Assembly (NCBI RefSeq): GCF_002835665.1
Contig: NZ_PIZV01000040.1
Span: 1-33,204 of the forward strand
Direction: 5' to 3'
DNA from: Chryseobacterium sp. PMSZPI
GTDB lineage: Bacteria; Bacteroidota; Bacteroidia; Flavobacteriales; Weeksellaceae
DNA: 33,204 bases
A model generated the notes under the pieces. It was not told where the DNA came from. It searched no databases and was given only the letters and a program-made list of their open reading frames with translations. The first letter of the stretch is position 1. Each line of letters begins with the position of its first letter. Below are positions 9,362 to 18,838 of this stretch, one piece after another. The position numbers and the translations under genes are program-made.

Positions 9362-12199
9362 ATGAAACTCTACCCAATCGCTGCGGTATTATTCTGCATG
9401 AATATGTATGCACAGCAGCAAAGCACCATTGAAACAAACCAAAAGCATCTGCAAGAGCTTTATGTTAAATATAATAAGGATCTTAAAAAAGTACATAAGA
9501 ATGCTAAAAAGGAGGGGATTCCACCTAATGCCTATAATGAAGAGGATTATAAAAGAACAATGGATCCTGTTACAGGAAGAACCAACTTTGAAGGACTTCT
9601 AAAAATAAATCAAGAGATTTTAGCAGGAAAGTACAAAGCCACCCAACCCATGTCTTTTATTTCTAATAATCAAGGGAGCTCTACAGGGAAAATAGTTAAC
9701 GAACCTTGGGTAGAAAGAGGGCCCTATAGTGTAGGAGGAAGAACAAGGGCTATTATGTATGATCCCAATGATGCGACGGGTAAAAGAGTTTTTGCAGGTG
9801 GAGTATCAGGAGGGTTATGGGTAAATCAGGATCCTTCAGTAGCTACCAATGAATGGATGCCTTTAAGTACATTCTGGGCGAATACTTCTGTTTCGTGTAT
9901 TACTTATGATCCCAATAACCCGCAAACTTTTTATGTAGGAACCGGAGAAGCTCCGACTACTGATGCAATAGGATCGGGTATTTGGAAAACAACAGACGGA
10001 GGAACAACATGGACACAAATTTTTACTATTCCGGTTACCTATTCTTCTAATGGGGTAAGAAATGGTAATTTCTATATTAATGATATTAAGGTTAGAAACA
10101 ATAATGGGGTTTCTGAAGTATATGCAGGAGTAAGTGGTTCCTATGTAGGAATTTCATTTAATGACGGATGGCAAGGATTAAGCCAGGCCGGATTATATAA
10201 ATCGACAGATGGAGGAGCAACCTTTACGAAAAACAGTAATTTACTGGCATTAAATACAACAACGAATACCACCAGTACTACAGGTTATTCTATTCAACAA
10301 ATAGAAATAGGAGCTGATAATTCTTTATGGGTTTCTACCAGAGCTTCAAGATTCTCCAATATTGATTCGGGAGGGAGGATCTTTAAATCTGCAGATGGAA
10401 ATACTTTCAATGAAGTATATAATGTATTAAATTCAGGTTCAAGAGTAAACTTTACACTTTCTAAGACAGATGCCAATAAAGTATATGCCTTTATGCAAGG
10501 AGCTGGGACAACTGAACCCATTAGAATTACAAAATCTACAGATGGCGGAGCAACATGGCAGGCAACTAATGATTCTTCACCAGTCATAACATTACCTACT
10601 GCTACAGATACAAGTATTCCTGCTAATGACTTTACAAGAGGGCAGTCTTTTTATGATCTTGTTATTAAAACTGATCCTTTGGATGACAATACTTTGTATA
10701 TTGGAGGTATTGATTTATTTAAGTCTACAAATGGCGGAGGAAGCTGGGCGCAAATTTCAAAATGGTCCAATAATAATAACATGGCAGCATTACAGGTTTC
10801 TACAGTACATGCAGATCAGCACGCGATAGTTTTCAATCCATATAATAATTATGCTACAGGCCAGATGCTATTTGGTAATGATGGTGGGATTTATTATGCC
10901 GCCAATAAAACGAATATTGGTTCTGTAGGTGGTTTTGCCGTAAGAAATACAAGGTATAATGTAACACAATTCTACAGTGCAACACTTAACCCTATAAAAA
11001 CACCCGCTAATGAAGAAATTTTAGCAGGAGCACAGGACAATGGTTCATGGTGGATGTATGGAGCACCTTTGGCCAGTAACTTTCTTCCAAATATTCAAAG
11101 TGCCAGTGGTGGAGACGGAATGATGACCGAATATGATGATCAGGATAACTATGAAATTGCAAGCTATGTTTATAATAGTCACTATTTACTGACTAACAAC
11201 ACTTATTATTTAATAAGCAGTGCTAACAGAAATTATGGACATTTTGTAAATGAAATAGCATTAGACAGAATAAACGATGTATTTTTCTCCTACCGTTCAG
11301 GATTATCTCTTTTCAGAACAAGTGGGCTTTCTGCAACGGCAACAAGTTTTACCAATAACACCGTTACAGTAGGAACAGCGCAAAATGGTGAACAAATTTC
11401 CTGGATGAAAGTTTCTCCGTATACAACTGCATCGTCAACTCTTTTTGTAGGAACAAACCTGGGAAGGTTCTTTAAAGTTACCAATGCAAATACGACCTCT
11501 TATTCTCCTACTTTACTGACATCACCGGCAGCAGGAACAATTTCTGATATCGAATTTGGAGCTAACGAAAATGAGATTCTTGTAACATTATCAAATTATA
11601 ATTTAACCAGTGTATTTTATTCTACAGATGGCGGAGCAACATGGCAAAACAAAGAAGGTAATCTTCCTGATATGCCTGTAAGAACTATTTTAAGAAATCC
11701 TGACGATCCCAATGAAGTATTGGTAGGAACAGAAATGGGAGTTTGGGGAACAACTGATTTCCTTTCCGCAGCACCTAATTGGTTTTCTGTAACAGGAAAT
11801 ATCGGAAATATAAAAATTACAAATTTGGATTACAGACCTTCTACTAAAACCGTATTAGCATGTTCTTATGGAAGGGGAGTGTGGACAACACAGAATACAA
11901 CAAGTTCTTTGTCTACAGTAGATACCAAATCCAGAAAGGATAAGAATATTATATATCCGAATCCTTCAAAAGGAATTTCACATTTGAAATTTGATACTGC
12001 TAAATACAGCAATGTAGATATTAGTATCGTTGATGGAGCAGGTAGACTGATATATACTAAGAAAAATGTAAAATCAGATGAAGAGTTTGGTCAAAGATTG
12101 GCGCCGGGAACTTATATACTAAAAGCCGAATCTAAAGGTGAAATAGTGTATAGTGGTAATTTCCTGGTATTAGGACGTGTTGGAGGTGATGATGATTAA
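9362..12199 (+). CDS. Secreted BNR/Asp-box beta-propeller protein, T9SS type A
   Basis: A 945-residue exported protein. I chose the ATG at 9362, six bases inside the longest frame, because it matches the start of the paralog and leaves a clean signal peptide (MKLYPIAAVLFCMNMYA, then Q). An N-terminal lysine-rich helical segment precedes GPYSVGGRTRAIMYDP, which opens a chain of BNR/Asp-box propeller repeats. At least six Asp boxes of the type STDGGATW are visible, plus the HADQHAIVFNP segment seen in sortilin- and GH74-like double propellers. The C-terminus has IIYPNPSKG and a beta-rich T9SS sorting domain ending near FLVLGR. The role is unknown; a glycan- or protein-binding propeller, or a hydrolase, is possible. 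It pairs with the paralog at 12558. Confidence 0.9.
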   Translation: MKLYPIAAVLFCMNMYAQQQSTIETNQKHLQELYVKYNKDLKKVHKNAKKEGIPPNAYNEEDYKRTMDPVTGRTNFEGLLKINQEILAGKYKATQPMSFISNNQGSSTGKIVNEPWVERGPYSVGGRTRAIMYDPNDATGKRVFAGGVSGGLWVNQDPSVATNEWMPLSTFWANTSVSCITYDPNNPQTFYVGTGEAPTTDAIGSGIWKTTDGGTTWTQIFTIPVTYSSNGVRNGNFYINDIKVRNNNGVSEVYAGVSGSYVGISFNDGWQGLSQAGLYKSTDGGATFTKNSNLLALNTTTNTTSTTGYSIQQIEIGADNSLWVSTRASRFSNIDSGGRIFKSADGNTFNEVYNVLNSGSRVNFTLSKTDANKVYAFMQGAGTTEPIRITKSTDGGATWQATNDSSPVITLPTATDTSIPANDFTRGQSFYDLVIKTDPLDDNTLYIGGIDLFKSTNGGGSWAQISKWSNNNNMAALQVSTVHADQHAIVFNPYNNYATGQMLFGNDGGIYYAANKTNIGSVGGFAVRNTRYNVTQFYSATLNPIKTPANEEILAGAQDNGSWWMYGAPLASNFLPNIQSASGGDGMMTEYDDQDNYEIASYVYNSHYLLTNNTYYLISSANRNYGHFVNEIALDRINDVFFSYRSGLSLFRTSGLSATATSFTNNTVTVGTAQNGEQISWMKVSPYTTASSTLFVGTNLGRFFKVTNANTTSYSPTLLTSPAAGTISDIEFGANENEILVTLSNYNLTSVFYSTDGGATWQNKEGNLPDMPVRTILRNPDDPNEVLVGTEMGVWGTTDFLSAAPNWFSVTGNIGNIKITNLDYRPSTKTVLACSYGRGVWTTQNTTSSLSTVDTKSRKDKNIIYPNPSKGISHLKFDTAKYSNVDISIVDGAGRLIYTKKNVKSDEEFGQRLAPGTYILKAESKGEIVYSGNFLVLGRVGGDDD

Positions 12200-12201
12200 G
12201 A

Positions 12202-12350
12202 ATGAATAATCAATTGTTTTTAATATTATTTTGGATACTGGCTTCCTGTGGAACGCCGGTATCCTCTTTATATCAGGATAAGTAGTTAGTGATTTTTGCA
12301 AGGAAAGGCAAAGTAACAGGAATAAAGCGAATGTAAAAGAAATGATCAAA
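12202..12350 (+). pseudogene. Decayed lipoprotein gene, first copy
   Basis: The sequence from 12202 reads MNNQLFLILFWILASC and on to SSLYQDK, with a stop at 12283-12285 after 27 codons. It is nearly identical to the start of the intact lipoprotein at 15408, including the lipobox LASC. Beyond the stop, DNA similarity to the intact gene continues with indels and further stops to about 12350, for example near GTGATTTTTGCA against GTGATCTCTGCA. It is therefore a frameshifted and truncated relic of a duplicated lipoprotein gene. It occupies the same position relative to the first propeller gene as the intact copy does to the second. A functional 27-residue peptide cannot be excluded. Confidence 0.8.
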
Positions 12351-12480
12351 AAATTTAACAAATGAGGTGTGTGGGTTGAAATATTTTCATAATATGAGTT
12401 TTTAATTTAAAATTTTAATTTTATTTTGACGAGAAATAAAAATTATTAATATCTTTTATTAAATTGTTTTAAAATATGAA

Positions 12481-12516
12481 AAATTAATAATAAAAATTAT
12501 AATTTATTATTAATTT
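12481..12516. repeat. Perfect 14-bp AT-only inverted repeat
   Basis: AAATTAATAATAAA (12481-12494) is exactly repeated in inverse orientation at 12503-12516, with an 8-bp spacer. It lies just upstream of the -7 element at 12532, so it could be an operator or a cruciform-prone site. The surrounding 12400-12520 is extremely AT-rich, which raises the odds of chance pairing. Together with the pseudogene and the promoter it accounts for most of the 12200-12557 gap. Confidence 0.45.
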
Positions 12517-12531
12517 GATATTTGTTTTGAG

Positions 12532-12539
12532 TAGATTTG
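12532..12539 (+). promoter_or_regulatory. Promoter -7 element for second propeller gene
   Basis: TAGATTTG fits TAnnTTTG, 18 bases before the ATG at 12558. A TTTG at 12514-12517 is only 14 bp upstream, shorter than the usual spacing. Confidence 0.5.
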
Positions 12540-12557
12540 CTAAAAAAACAAATTGAA

Positions 12558-15401
12558 ATGAAAATTTATTCTATCGCAGCTATACTATTCTGTATGAATG
12601 TATATGCACAAAAGCAAAGCACACTTCAAACTAATCAAAAACATTTACAAGAGCTTTATGCAAAGTATGAAAAGGACCTTAAAAAGGTTCGTAACAATAA
12701 TAAAGAGAGTGGGATACCTCCTAATTTGTATAATGAAGAAGATTACAAAAGGACCATGGATCCAATCACAGGAAGAACTAATTTTGCAGGATTGGTGAAA
12801 ATAAACAAGGATATCACACAGGGTAAATATCGACCTGAAAAGCCAATGTCTTTTATTTCTAATAAAGCCAATACTAATAACGGTTCTGCAGCAAGAATAA
12901 TTGATGAATCTTGGGTAGAAAGAGGTCCTTATAATGTAGGTGGAAGAACAAGAGCGATTATGTATGATCCTAATGATCTTACAGGTAGAAGAGTTTTTGC
13001 AGGAAGTGTTTCCGGTGGACTTTGGGTGAATCAGGATCCTTCAGTGAATACTAATGAGTGGACACCACTAAGTACATTTTGGGCTAATACTTCAGTGGTA
13101 TGTATGGCATATGATCCGAATAATTCCCAAGTTTTCTACGTAGGAACCGGAGAATCTTCAACCGGAGATGCTGTGGGGTCGGGAATATGGAAATCATCAG
13201 ATGGTGGAACAACCTGGACGCAAATTTTTACCATACCAGTAACCTATACTTCTAATGGAATTAGAAATGGGAATTTTTATATTAATGATATTAAAGTTAG
13301 AAATAATAACGGTGTTTCAGAAGTATATGCAGGAGTAAGTGGCAATTATGCGACAAATCCGACATTCTTATCGGGCTGGCAAGGACTAAACCAAGCAGGG
13401 TTATATAAATCTACAGATGGAGGTGTAACCTTTACCAAAAACAATAGTTTAATTGCCAATACAACAAGTAATACTGGGTATTCTATTCAGCAGATAGAAA
13501 TAGGAATAGATAATTCAGTATGGGTTTCTACCAGAAGATCACGGCTTGGTAATGTGAATTCAGGGGGTCGGATTTTTAGATCTATGGATGGAAATACTTT
13601 TAATCAGGTGTATAATGTAGGAAGTGAAAGTTCAAGAGTTAATTTTACACTTTCTAGAACTGATGCCAATAAAATATATGCTCTAATGCAGGGAGCAACC
13701 AGCGCAGAGCGTGTTAGAATTGCAAGATCTACAGATGGAGGTATAACATGGAATGCTACAAATGACCCTTCACCAGTCGTGCAGCTTCCGATAGGAGTGG
13801 ATACCAGTGTTCCAGCTGCAGATTTTACAAGAGGGCAGGCTTCCTATGATCTTGTTATTGCTGCGGATCCTCAAAATGATAATATAGTGTATACAGGAGG
13901 AATCAATATATTTAAATCAACAGATGGGGGAGCTAATTGGTCGCAGATTTCAAAATGGACGGATGGTTATGGAATGGCCAATCTTCAGGTTTCAAATGTG
14001 CATTCTGATCAACACGCTATAGTTTTTAATCCATTTAACAACTATGCAACCGGGCAGATGATGTTTGGTAATGATGGTGGAATTTATTTTGCTGCTAATA
14101 AAAACAATATTGCATCAACTACAGGTTTTGAAATGAGAAATACAAGGTATAACGTAACACAATTCTATAGTGCAATGCTTAATCCGACAAGAACTCCTGC
14201 TAATGAACAACTATTAGCCGGTGCTCAAGATAATGGTTCCTTGTGGTTACAGGGTACACCACAGGCCAATAATTTTCTTACCAGTGAAGTTGCTTCGGGA
14301 GGCGATGGAATGTACACGGAATATGATGACCAAAATAATTATAGAATTGCTAGCTATACCAATAATAATCATTATTTACTGACAGATGTGGACGATTATT
14401 ATCTGTTAAATATAACTCAAGCTCAAAGAGACGGAACCGGTCATTTTGTGAATGAATTAGCTTTAGATAGAATAAATGATGTGTTTTTCTCTTATCGTTC
14501 AGGGCTTATACTCTATAGAACAACGGGGCTTTCAGGTACACCAACCAGCTTATCAACTGATCAGATTACAGTAGGTACTGCCCAATCTGGTGAAGAAGTT
14601 TCATGGTTGAAAGTCTCTCCCCATACAGTAACTTCTACAACACTTTTCGTAGGAACCAATTTGGGAAGGATTTTTAGAGTTACCAATGCAAATACGGCCT
14701 CCTATACTCCTACTTTATTGACATCACCTGCTGCGGGAACTATTTCCGATATAGAATTTGGTGCTAATGAAAATGAAATTATTGTTACATTATCAAATTA
14801 TAACGTGGTAAATGTATTCTATTCTACTGATGGTGGAACGACATGGCAAAATAAAGAAGGTAATCTTCCTGATATGCCGGTAAGAACTGTGTTAAGAAAT
14901 CCTGATGATCCTAATGAAGTATTATTGGGAACAGAAATGGGCGTTTGGGGGACAACAAATTTCCTTTCTGCCTCACCAGTATGGGCATCAACAACAGGAA
15001 ATATTGGAAATGTAAAAATTACAAATCTTGATTACAGACCTTCTACCAGAACAGTATTGGCTTCTACTTATGGAAGAGGAGTGTGGACTACACAAAATAC
15101 CAATACCTTAGGAACAATAGAAGTTATATCTAAAAATAATATAATTAAGATATACCCGAATCCATCAAAAGGATTTTCGCATGTAAGGTTTGATAGCTCT
15201 AAATATAACACAGTAGATATAAGTATTTTTGATAAAGCAGGCAGATTGGTATATACAAAGAAAAATGTGAAGTCTGATGAAGAATTTGGACAGAAATTTT
15301 CCCCTGGAAGTTATGTATTAAAGGCAGAACATAAGGGTGAAAAAGTGTATAGTGGTAATTTTTTAGTAATAGGACGTTCATCAGGTAGTGATGAAGATTA
15401 A
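12558..15401 (+). CDS. Secreted BNR/Asp-box beta-propeller protein, T9SS type A (paralog)
   Basis: A 947-residue tandem paralog of the protein at 9362, closely similar along its whole length. The TTG at 12537 gives an in-frame extension, but the ATG at 12558 gives a proper signal peptide (MKIYSIAAILFCMNVYA, then Q). Propeller repeats start at GPYNVGGRTRAIMYDP; Asp boxes such as KSSDGGTTW, KSTDGGVTF, RSTDGGITW, KSTDGGANW and YSTDGGTTW are spread along the chain, and the HSDQHAIVFNP block is kept. The C-terminus carries IKIYPNPSKG and a T9SS sorting domain. Differences cluster in surface-type loops, for example the region after VYAGVSGNY. The intact lipoprotein gene starts six bases after its stop, so the two are probably co-expressed. 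Substrate or ligand is unknown. Confidence 0.9.
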   Translation: MKIYSIAAILFCMNVYAQKQSTLQTNQKHLQELYAKYEKDLKKVRNNNKESGIPPNLYNEEDYKRTMDPITGRTNFAGLVKINKDITQGKYRPEKPMSFISNKANTNNGSAARIIDESWVERGPYNVGGRTRAIMYDPNDLTGRRVFAGSVSGGLWVNQDPSVNTNEWTPLSTFWANTSVVCMAYDPNNSQVFYVGTGESSTGDAVGSGIWKSSDGGTTWTQIFTIPVTYTSNGIRNGNFYINDIKVRNNNGVSEVYAGVSGNYATNPTFLSGWQGLNQAGLYKSTDGGVTFTKNNSLIANTTSNTGYSIQQIEIGIDNSVWVSTRRSRLGNVNSGGRIFRSMDGNTFNQVYNVGSESSRVNFTLSRTDANKIYALMQGATSAERVRIARSTDGGITWNATNDPSPVVQLPIGVDTSVPAADFTRGQASYDLVIAADPQNDNIVYTGGINIFKSTDGGANWSQISKWTDGYGMANLQVSNVHSDQHAIVFNPFNNYATGQMMFGNDGGIYFAANKNNIASTTGFEMRNTRYNVTQFYSAMLNPTRTPANEQLLAGAQDNGSLWLQGTPQANNFLTSEVASGGDGMYTEYDDQNNYRIASYTNNNHYLLTDVDDYYLLNITQAQRDGTGHFVNELALDRINDVFFSYRSGLILYRTTGLSGTPTSLSTDQITVGTAQSGEEVSWLKVSPHTVTSTTLFVGTNLGRIFRVTNANTASYTPTLLTSPAAGTISDIEFGANENEIIVTLSNYNVVNVFYSTDGGTTWQNKEGNLPDMPVRTVLRNPDDPNEVLLGTEMGVWGTTNFLSASPVWASTTGNIGNVKITNLDYRPSTRTVLASTYGRGVWTTQNTNTLGTIEVISKNNIIKIYPNPSKGFSHVRFDSSKYNTVDISIFDKAGRLVYTKKNVKSDEEFGQKFSPGSYVLKAEHKGEKVYSGNFLVIGRSSGSDED

Positions 15402-15407
15402 GAAAAA

Positions 15408-15878
15408 ATGAATAATCAACTATTTTTAATATTATGTTGGGTACTGGCTTCCTGTGTGTCGCCAGTATCCTCTTTATATCAGAATGAAAAAATAGCTGTG
15501 ATCTCTGCAGAAAAGCATCAATGGACTGGAGGCAGAGCAGGAGTAAAAGGTATGATGTATATCGTAAAATTAAAAAAGAAAAGTAATGATAGCATTACTA
15601 TAAAAACCTTATGGGCTGAAGGTCATAACGTATCATTTAGGCAATCTGATGCGGGAAATACAATTACCATTATAGGTAACCTGCCTTATAAAAATACAGC
15701 AGAAGACGCGACTTTTGAAAATACGCAGGTAGGAGCACCGGTTGAGAAAAGTGTTTCTCTTAAGATTGATCCAAAAGATAATTGGATAGAATATACTGTA
15801 AAAGGATCTAAAGTTTCCAATAAAATAAACATATCAAAATTTACTTCAGCTAAAAGCTCAGGAGATTTTTTTCCTTAA
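15408..15878 (+). CDS. Small lipoprotein of unknown function
   Basis: A 156-residue protein with an N-terminal lipoprotein signal: MNNQLFLILCWVLASC, with the lipobox cysteine at residue 16. I do not recognise the mature part. It looks beta-rich, with alternating patterns such as ITIKTLWAEG and NTITIIGNLPY, and would be attached to the envelope. It starts six bases after the second propeller gene. A decayed copy follows the first propeller gene, so propeller and lipoprotein were duplicated as a unit, which suggests that they work together. A surface-anchoring or chaperone role for the propeller protein would be speculation. Confidence 0.8.
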   Translation: MNNQLFLILCWVLASCVSPVSSLYQNEKIAVISAEKHQWTGGRAGVKGMMYIVKLKKKSNDSITIKTLWAEGHNVSFRQSDAGNTITIIGNLPYKNTAEDATFENTQVGAPVEKSVSLKIDPKDNWIEYTVKGSKVSNKINISKFTSAKSSGDFFP

Positions 15879-15892
15879 AAAACTTTTACTTC

Positions 15893-16447
15893 TTGAATAA
15901 AAAACTATTTTTTATTTTTTTGTGTCTTCCCGTGATCATGTTGTTCAGCAATATGATCTACTCTGTGATTTCCCATGTAAAACAAGAATTGTATGAAAGT
16001 ACACAATATAATATTGAGAAGCATGGATTTAAAAACTCAGAAACGATTTGCTTTGCAGAAAAAGATTTAGAGAAAGCAGAATGGAGAGAAGAAAAAGAAT
16101 TTTCGCTCAATGGTTTTTCTTATGATATTATTAAAGTGAGTATTATCAATGGAAAGAAGTTCTTTTTCTGTTATATTGATAAAAAGGATATCATCATTAA
16201 TTCTTTATTGGATTTTTCTAAAAAATTCACTACAAAAAAAATGAATATACGAAGACAGATTGATCTCCCACTGCACGAAAAAAGCTTATTCAAAACATCC
16301 GGTTTTCTCGCCATTTTTGAACAGAAAGAGTTCAACTTTTTTAGAAATTCTTACTCACAAATAATTTTGAATTATGATCATCAACTAGAAAATACCCATT
16401 ATTTATCCATTATTATTCCTCCTCCTGAGATGATATTTACTTTATAA
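15893..16447 (+). CDS. Unknown membrane-anchored protein
   Basis: A 184-residue protein that I do not recognise. The likely start is a TTG at 15893, since no ATG lies between it and the preceding stop and the reading MNKKLFFIFLCLPVIMLF gives a convincing N-terminal membrane segment (about residues 4-24). The rest is polar and lysine/glutamate-rich, with a hydrophobic C-terminus around YLSIIIPPPE. It begins 14 bases after the lipoprotein stop and is probably in the same transcript. No equivalent is seen after the first propeller copy. Confidence 0.65.
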   Translation: MNKKLFFIFLCLPVIMLFSNMIYSVISHVKQELYESTQYNIEKHGFKNSETICFAEKDLEKAEWREEKEFSLNGFSYDIIKVSIINGKKFFFCYIDKKDIIINSLLDFSKKFTTKKMNIRRQIDLPLHEKSLFKTSGFLAIFEQKEFNFFRNSYSQIILNYDHQLENTHYLSIIIPPPEMIFTL

Positions 16448-16488
16448 TGAAGGTAAATATTTAATGACAATAAAATTTAAACTAAAAA

Positions 16489-18675
16489 ATGAAAAAATAT
16501 ATATGCATAGCAGCTGTGTTAGGCTGTACTATTGCGCATGCTCAACAAACACAGGATGGATCAATTGATGAAGTTAATATTCTTGGAAGGAAAAAAATTA
16601 AACAGGAACGAGCAGAATTTAAAAGACATGGACAATCTGTAGAAACACTTTCCGAAGAAGATCTTAACAGAAATAATCCTGCAGCAATTGATCAGACATT
16701 ATCAACAATGCCGGGACTTCAAGTGGATAAGCGAACTAATTTTGGAGGACAAAGACTTGTTTTAAGAGGTTATGGAAACGATCAAAAATTCAATAACTGG
16801 GGTGTAAAAGCCTATTGGAATAATATGCCATTAACATCAGCCGAAGGAGTTACGGTTCTGGATGACGTTGATTTTGCCTATGTAACGAATGTGGAAGTTA
16901 TTAAGGGACCTGCTGCAACGATGTATGGCGGCGGAGTAGGGGGAGCAGTACGTTTTTATACCCGACCGGATTTTACAAAAGGAGTGTCTGTTTCTGAAAA
17001 TGCCATGTTTGGGGCGTTTAAAACCTTTCAGTCGAGAACACAATTGAATGTTGCCGATGAAAATTACTCAGTAAGTGCTGCATACGGACATCTTGAAACA
17101 GATGGTTACAGACCCAATGGAAGTGGATTAAAAAATTTCTTCAATTTGAATGGTACCGTTAAATTAGGTAAAAAAGACCAATTAAGTTTCTTCGCAAGTC
17201 AGGCATATTCATACGAACATACTTCGGGGCAGATTTCATATGATGATTATTATGCAGGGGTTGATAATGGAAATCCGGCGTACATCCGTAAAAATTCAGG
17301 AACAAAAATAAAATCAACAAGAGTAGGATTAAGCAATACCATTGGGATTACTTCTAACTTAAGAAACTATACCACCCTGTTTTATTATAATGGAAATACA
17401 GAAAGTGTTTCAGCCGGAGCATATGGGATTACAAGTTCACCAAATGTAGGCTTGCGTTCGACTTTCACCCTAAAGAATGATTTTAAAAATTTTGAAAACC
17501 GACTGGATTTTGGTGCGGAAATACAAAATTCTGTATCCACTACTTCCAGTTATCGTTTTACAGGCTCGGAGACGAATCCTTTAGAAACAACAGGAATGAG
17601 TGGGGCTTCCTATTTTAAGTATAATAACAATCAATCCACGTACTTTGCCATTGATTATCTTACCTATAAACCTTGGGGGCTTACATTATTGGCAGGACTA
17701 AGTGCCAACAGAACCAATTATGACAGAAAAGACCTCTATGCATTACCTGGTTTGATTCCCGGCCGTAAAGACCAGTCATTTGAAAAAAAGTTTGAGACAG
17801 CATATACTCCCCATTTTGCTTTACAAAAAGAATGGAAACATCAGATCTTTAATTTGAGCTATAGTGAAGGATATAATTCTCCTACTGCAGCTTCATCTTT
17901 TATAACGGCAACTAATACCATGAATGATGATTTAAAACCTGAACGCGCAAGAATGTTTGATTTCAGTGTACATGGTCTTTTATTGAATACAAAATTAGAT
18001 TATCGTATTTCTGCATTCAGAATAGATTATTCCGATAAACTTACCCAATTGGTAATTCCTGGCAATACACTTAGCCAGACCTATTGGACCAATACGGGAA
18101 GTCAGAAAAATACAGGATTGGAATTTAGTGTAGGGTATCAGTACAGAACGGATAATTCATTTATAGAGAGAATCGTTCCGTTTGTCAACCTTTCTTATTA
18201 CGATACAAAGTATAAAGATTTTTCAGTTTATGATCCAAAATATCAAGACCCTACTACAGGAAAGACAGTAGGGAAATTAATGGTATATGACCACAAAACG
18301 GTGGTAGGAGTTCCAAGAAATAAATACGCAATTGGTTTGGATATTTATACAAAACCGGGATTCTATCTTGTGAATACTTATAACTATCTGGGAAATGTTT
18401 ATTCTGATTTTAACAATACGAATTTGGTGAAGGGTTTTGGATTGCTTAATTCAAAATTAGGGTTTAAAAAGTCATTCAATAAGCTGGATGTTGATGTATA
18501 TGTGATGGGGAATAATCTTACCAACCAGATCAATTATACATTTTTATTCTTAGGAAATAATATCAATGATTCCGACGTTGGAAGTGGTTATCCTAAAAAT
18601 GTGGCAACAGATCTTAATCCGGGACCTAATAAAGCCTATTTCTTTTACGGACTTAACATTAAATACAGATTCTAA
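16489..18675 (+). CDS. TonB-dependent outer-membrane receptor
   Basis: A 728-residue gated outer-membrane barrel that imports a ligand with energy from TonB/ExbBD. Signal peptide MKKYICIAAVLGCTIAHA; a TonB-box-like IDEVNILG at 26-33; a plug domain at about 45-160 with VLRGYGND and the conserved VEVIKGPAATMYGGGVGGAV; then a 22-strand-type barrel ending in the aromatic NIKYRF. There is no CarboxypepD_reg or STN extension, so it is neither the SusC type nor a surface-signalling type. Overall it resembles siderophore or metal-chelate receptors, but the ligand cannot be read from sequence. It is followed by its own terminator, and the Crp/Fnr-family gene lies next. Confidence 0.93.
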   Translation: MKKYICIAAVLGCTIAHAQQTQDGSIDEVNILGRKKIKQERAEFKRHGQSVETLSEEDLNRNNPAAIDQTLSTMPGLQVDKRTNFGGQRLVLRGYGNDQKFNNWGVKAYWNNMPLTSAEGVTVLDDVDFAYVTNVEVIKGPAATMYGGGVGGAVRFYTRPDFTKGVSVSENAMFGAFKTFQSRTQLNVADENYSVSAAYGHLETDGYRPNGSGLKNFFNLNGTVKLGKKDQLSFFASQAYSYEHTSGQISYDDYYAGVDNGNPAYIRKNSGTKIKSTRVGLSNTIGITSNLRNYTTLFYYNGNTESVSAGAYGITSSPNVGLRSTFTLKNDFKNFENRLDFGAEIQNSVSTTSSYRFTGSETNPLETTGMSGASYFKYNNNQSTYFAIDYLTYKPWGLTLLAGLSANRTNYDRKDLYALPGLIPGRKDQSFEKKFETAYTPHFALQKEWKHQIFNLSYSEGYNSPTAASSFITATNTMNDDLKPERARMFDFSVHGLLLNTKLDYRISAFRIDYSDKLTQLVIPGNTLSQTYWTNTGSQKNTGLEFSVGYQYRTDNSFIERIVPFVNLSYYDTKYKDFSVYDPKYQDPTTGKTVGKLMVYDHKTVVGVPRNKYAIGLDIYTKPGFYLVNTYNYLGNVYSDFNNTNLVKGFGLLNSKLGFKKSFNKLDVDVYVMGNNLTNQINYTFLFLGNNINDSDVGSGYPKNVATDLNPGPNKAYFFYGLNIKYRF

Positions 18676-18720
18676 AATATATTTTATAAACAGAAATAGT
18701 TTTTACAATTAAATAAAAAT

Positions 18721-18744
18721 GCCACGGTTTTTGCCGTGGTTTTT
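18721..18744 (+). terminator. Terminator after TonB-dependent receptor
   Basis: CCACGG (18722-18727), loop TTTTTG, CCGTGG (18734-18739), then five T. It separates the receptor from the regulator gene. Confidence 0.85.
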
Positions 18745-18816
18745 ATATTAAATCATAATTAAAATAGATGTTGAATTTGTTTTAATGGATAACTTTATTT
18801 AATGAAATAAAAAATA

Positions 18817-18832
18817 TGCTATCGATATAGCA
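18817..18832. promoter_or_regulatory. Palindrome in the Crp/Fnr-family gene promoter
   Basis: TGCTAT (18817-18822), CGAT, ATAGCA (18827-18832) is a perfect 6-bp inverted repeat with a 4-bp centre, the same layout as Fnr-type sites (N5-N4-N5). It ends six bases before the -7 element, so a bound protein would cover the -33 to -7 interval. Autoregulation is a plausible inference. Confidence 0.5.
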
Positions 18833-18838
18833 ATTTTA

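Noticed and set aside
12537..12557. TTG start for the second propeller gene
   Set aside because: The TTG lies in the -7 element TAGATTTG, and the extension MLKKQIE is absent from a good signal peptide; the ATG at 12558 matches the paralog.
9408..12798. Short out-of-frame plus-strand open frames near the start of both propeller genes (9408-9602 and 12598-12798), present in both copies
   Set aside because: Their conservation follows from the duplication of the true coding frame; the peptides are lysine-rich shadows without start signals.
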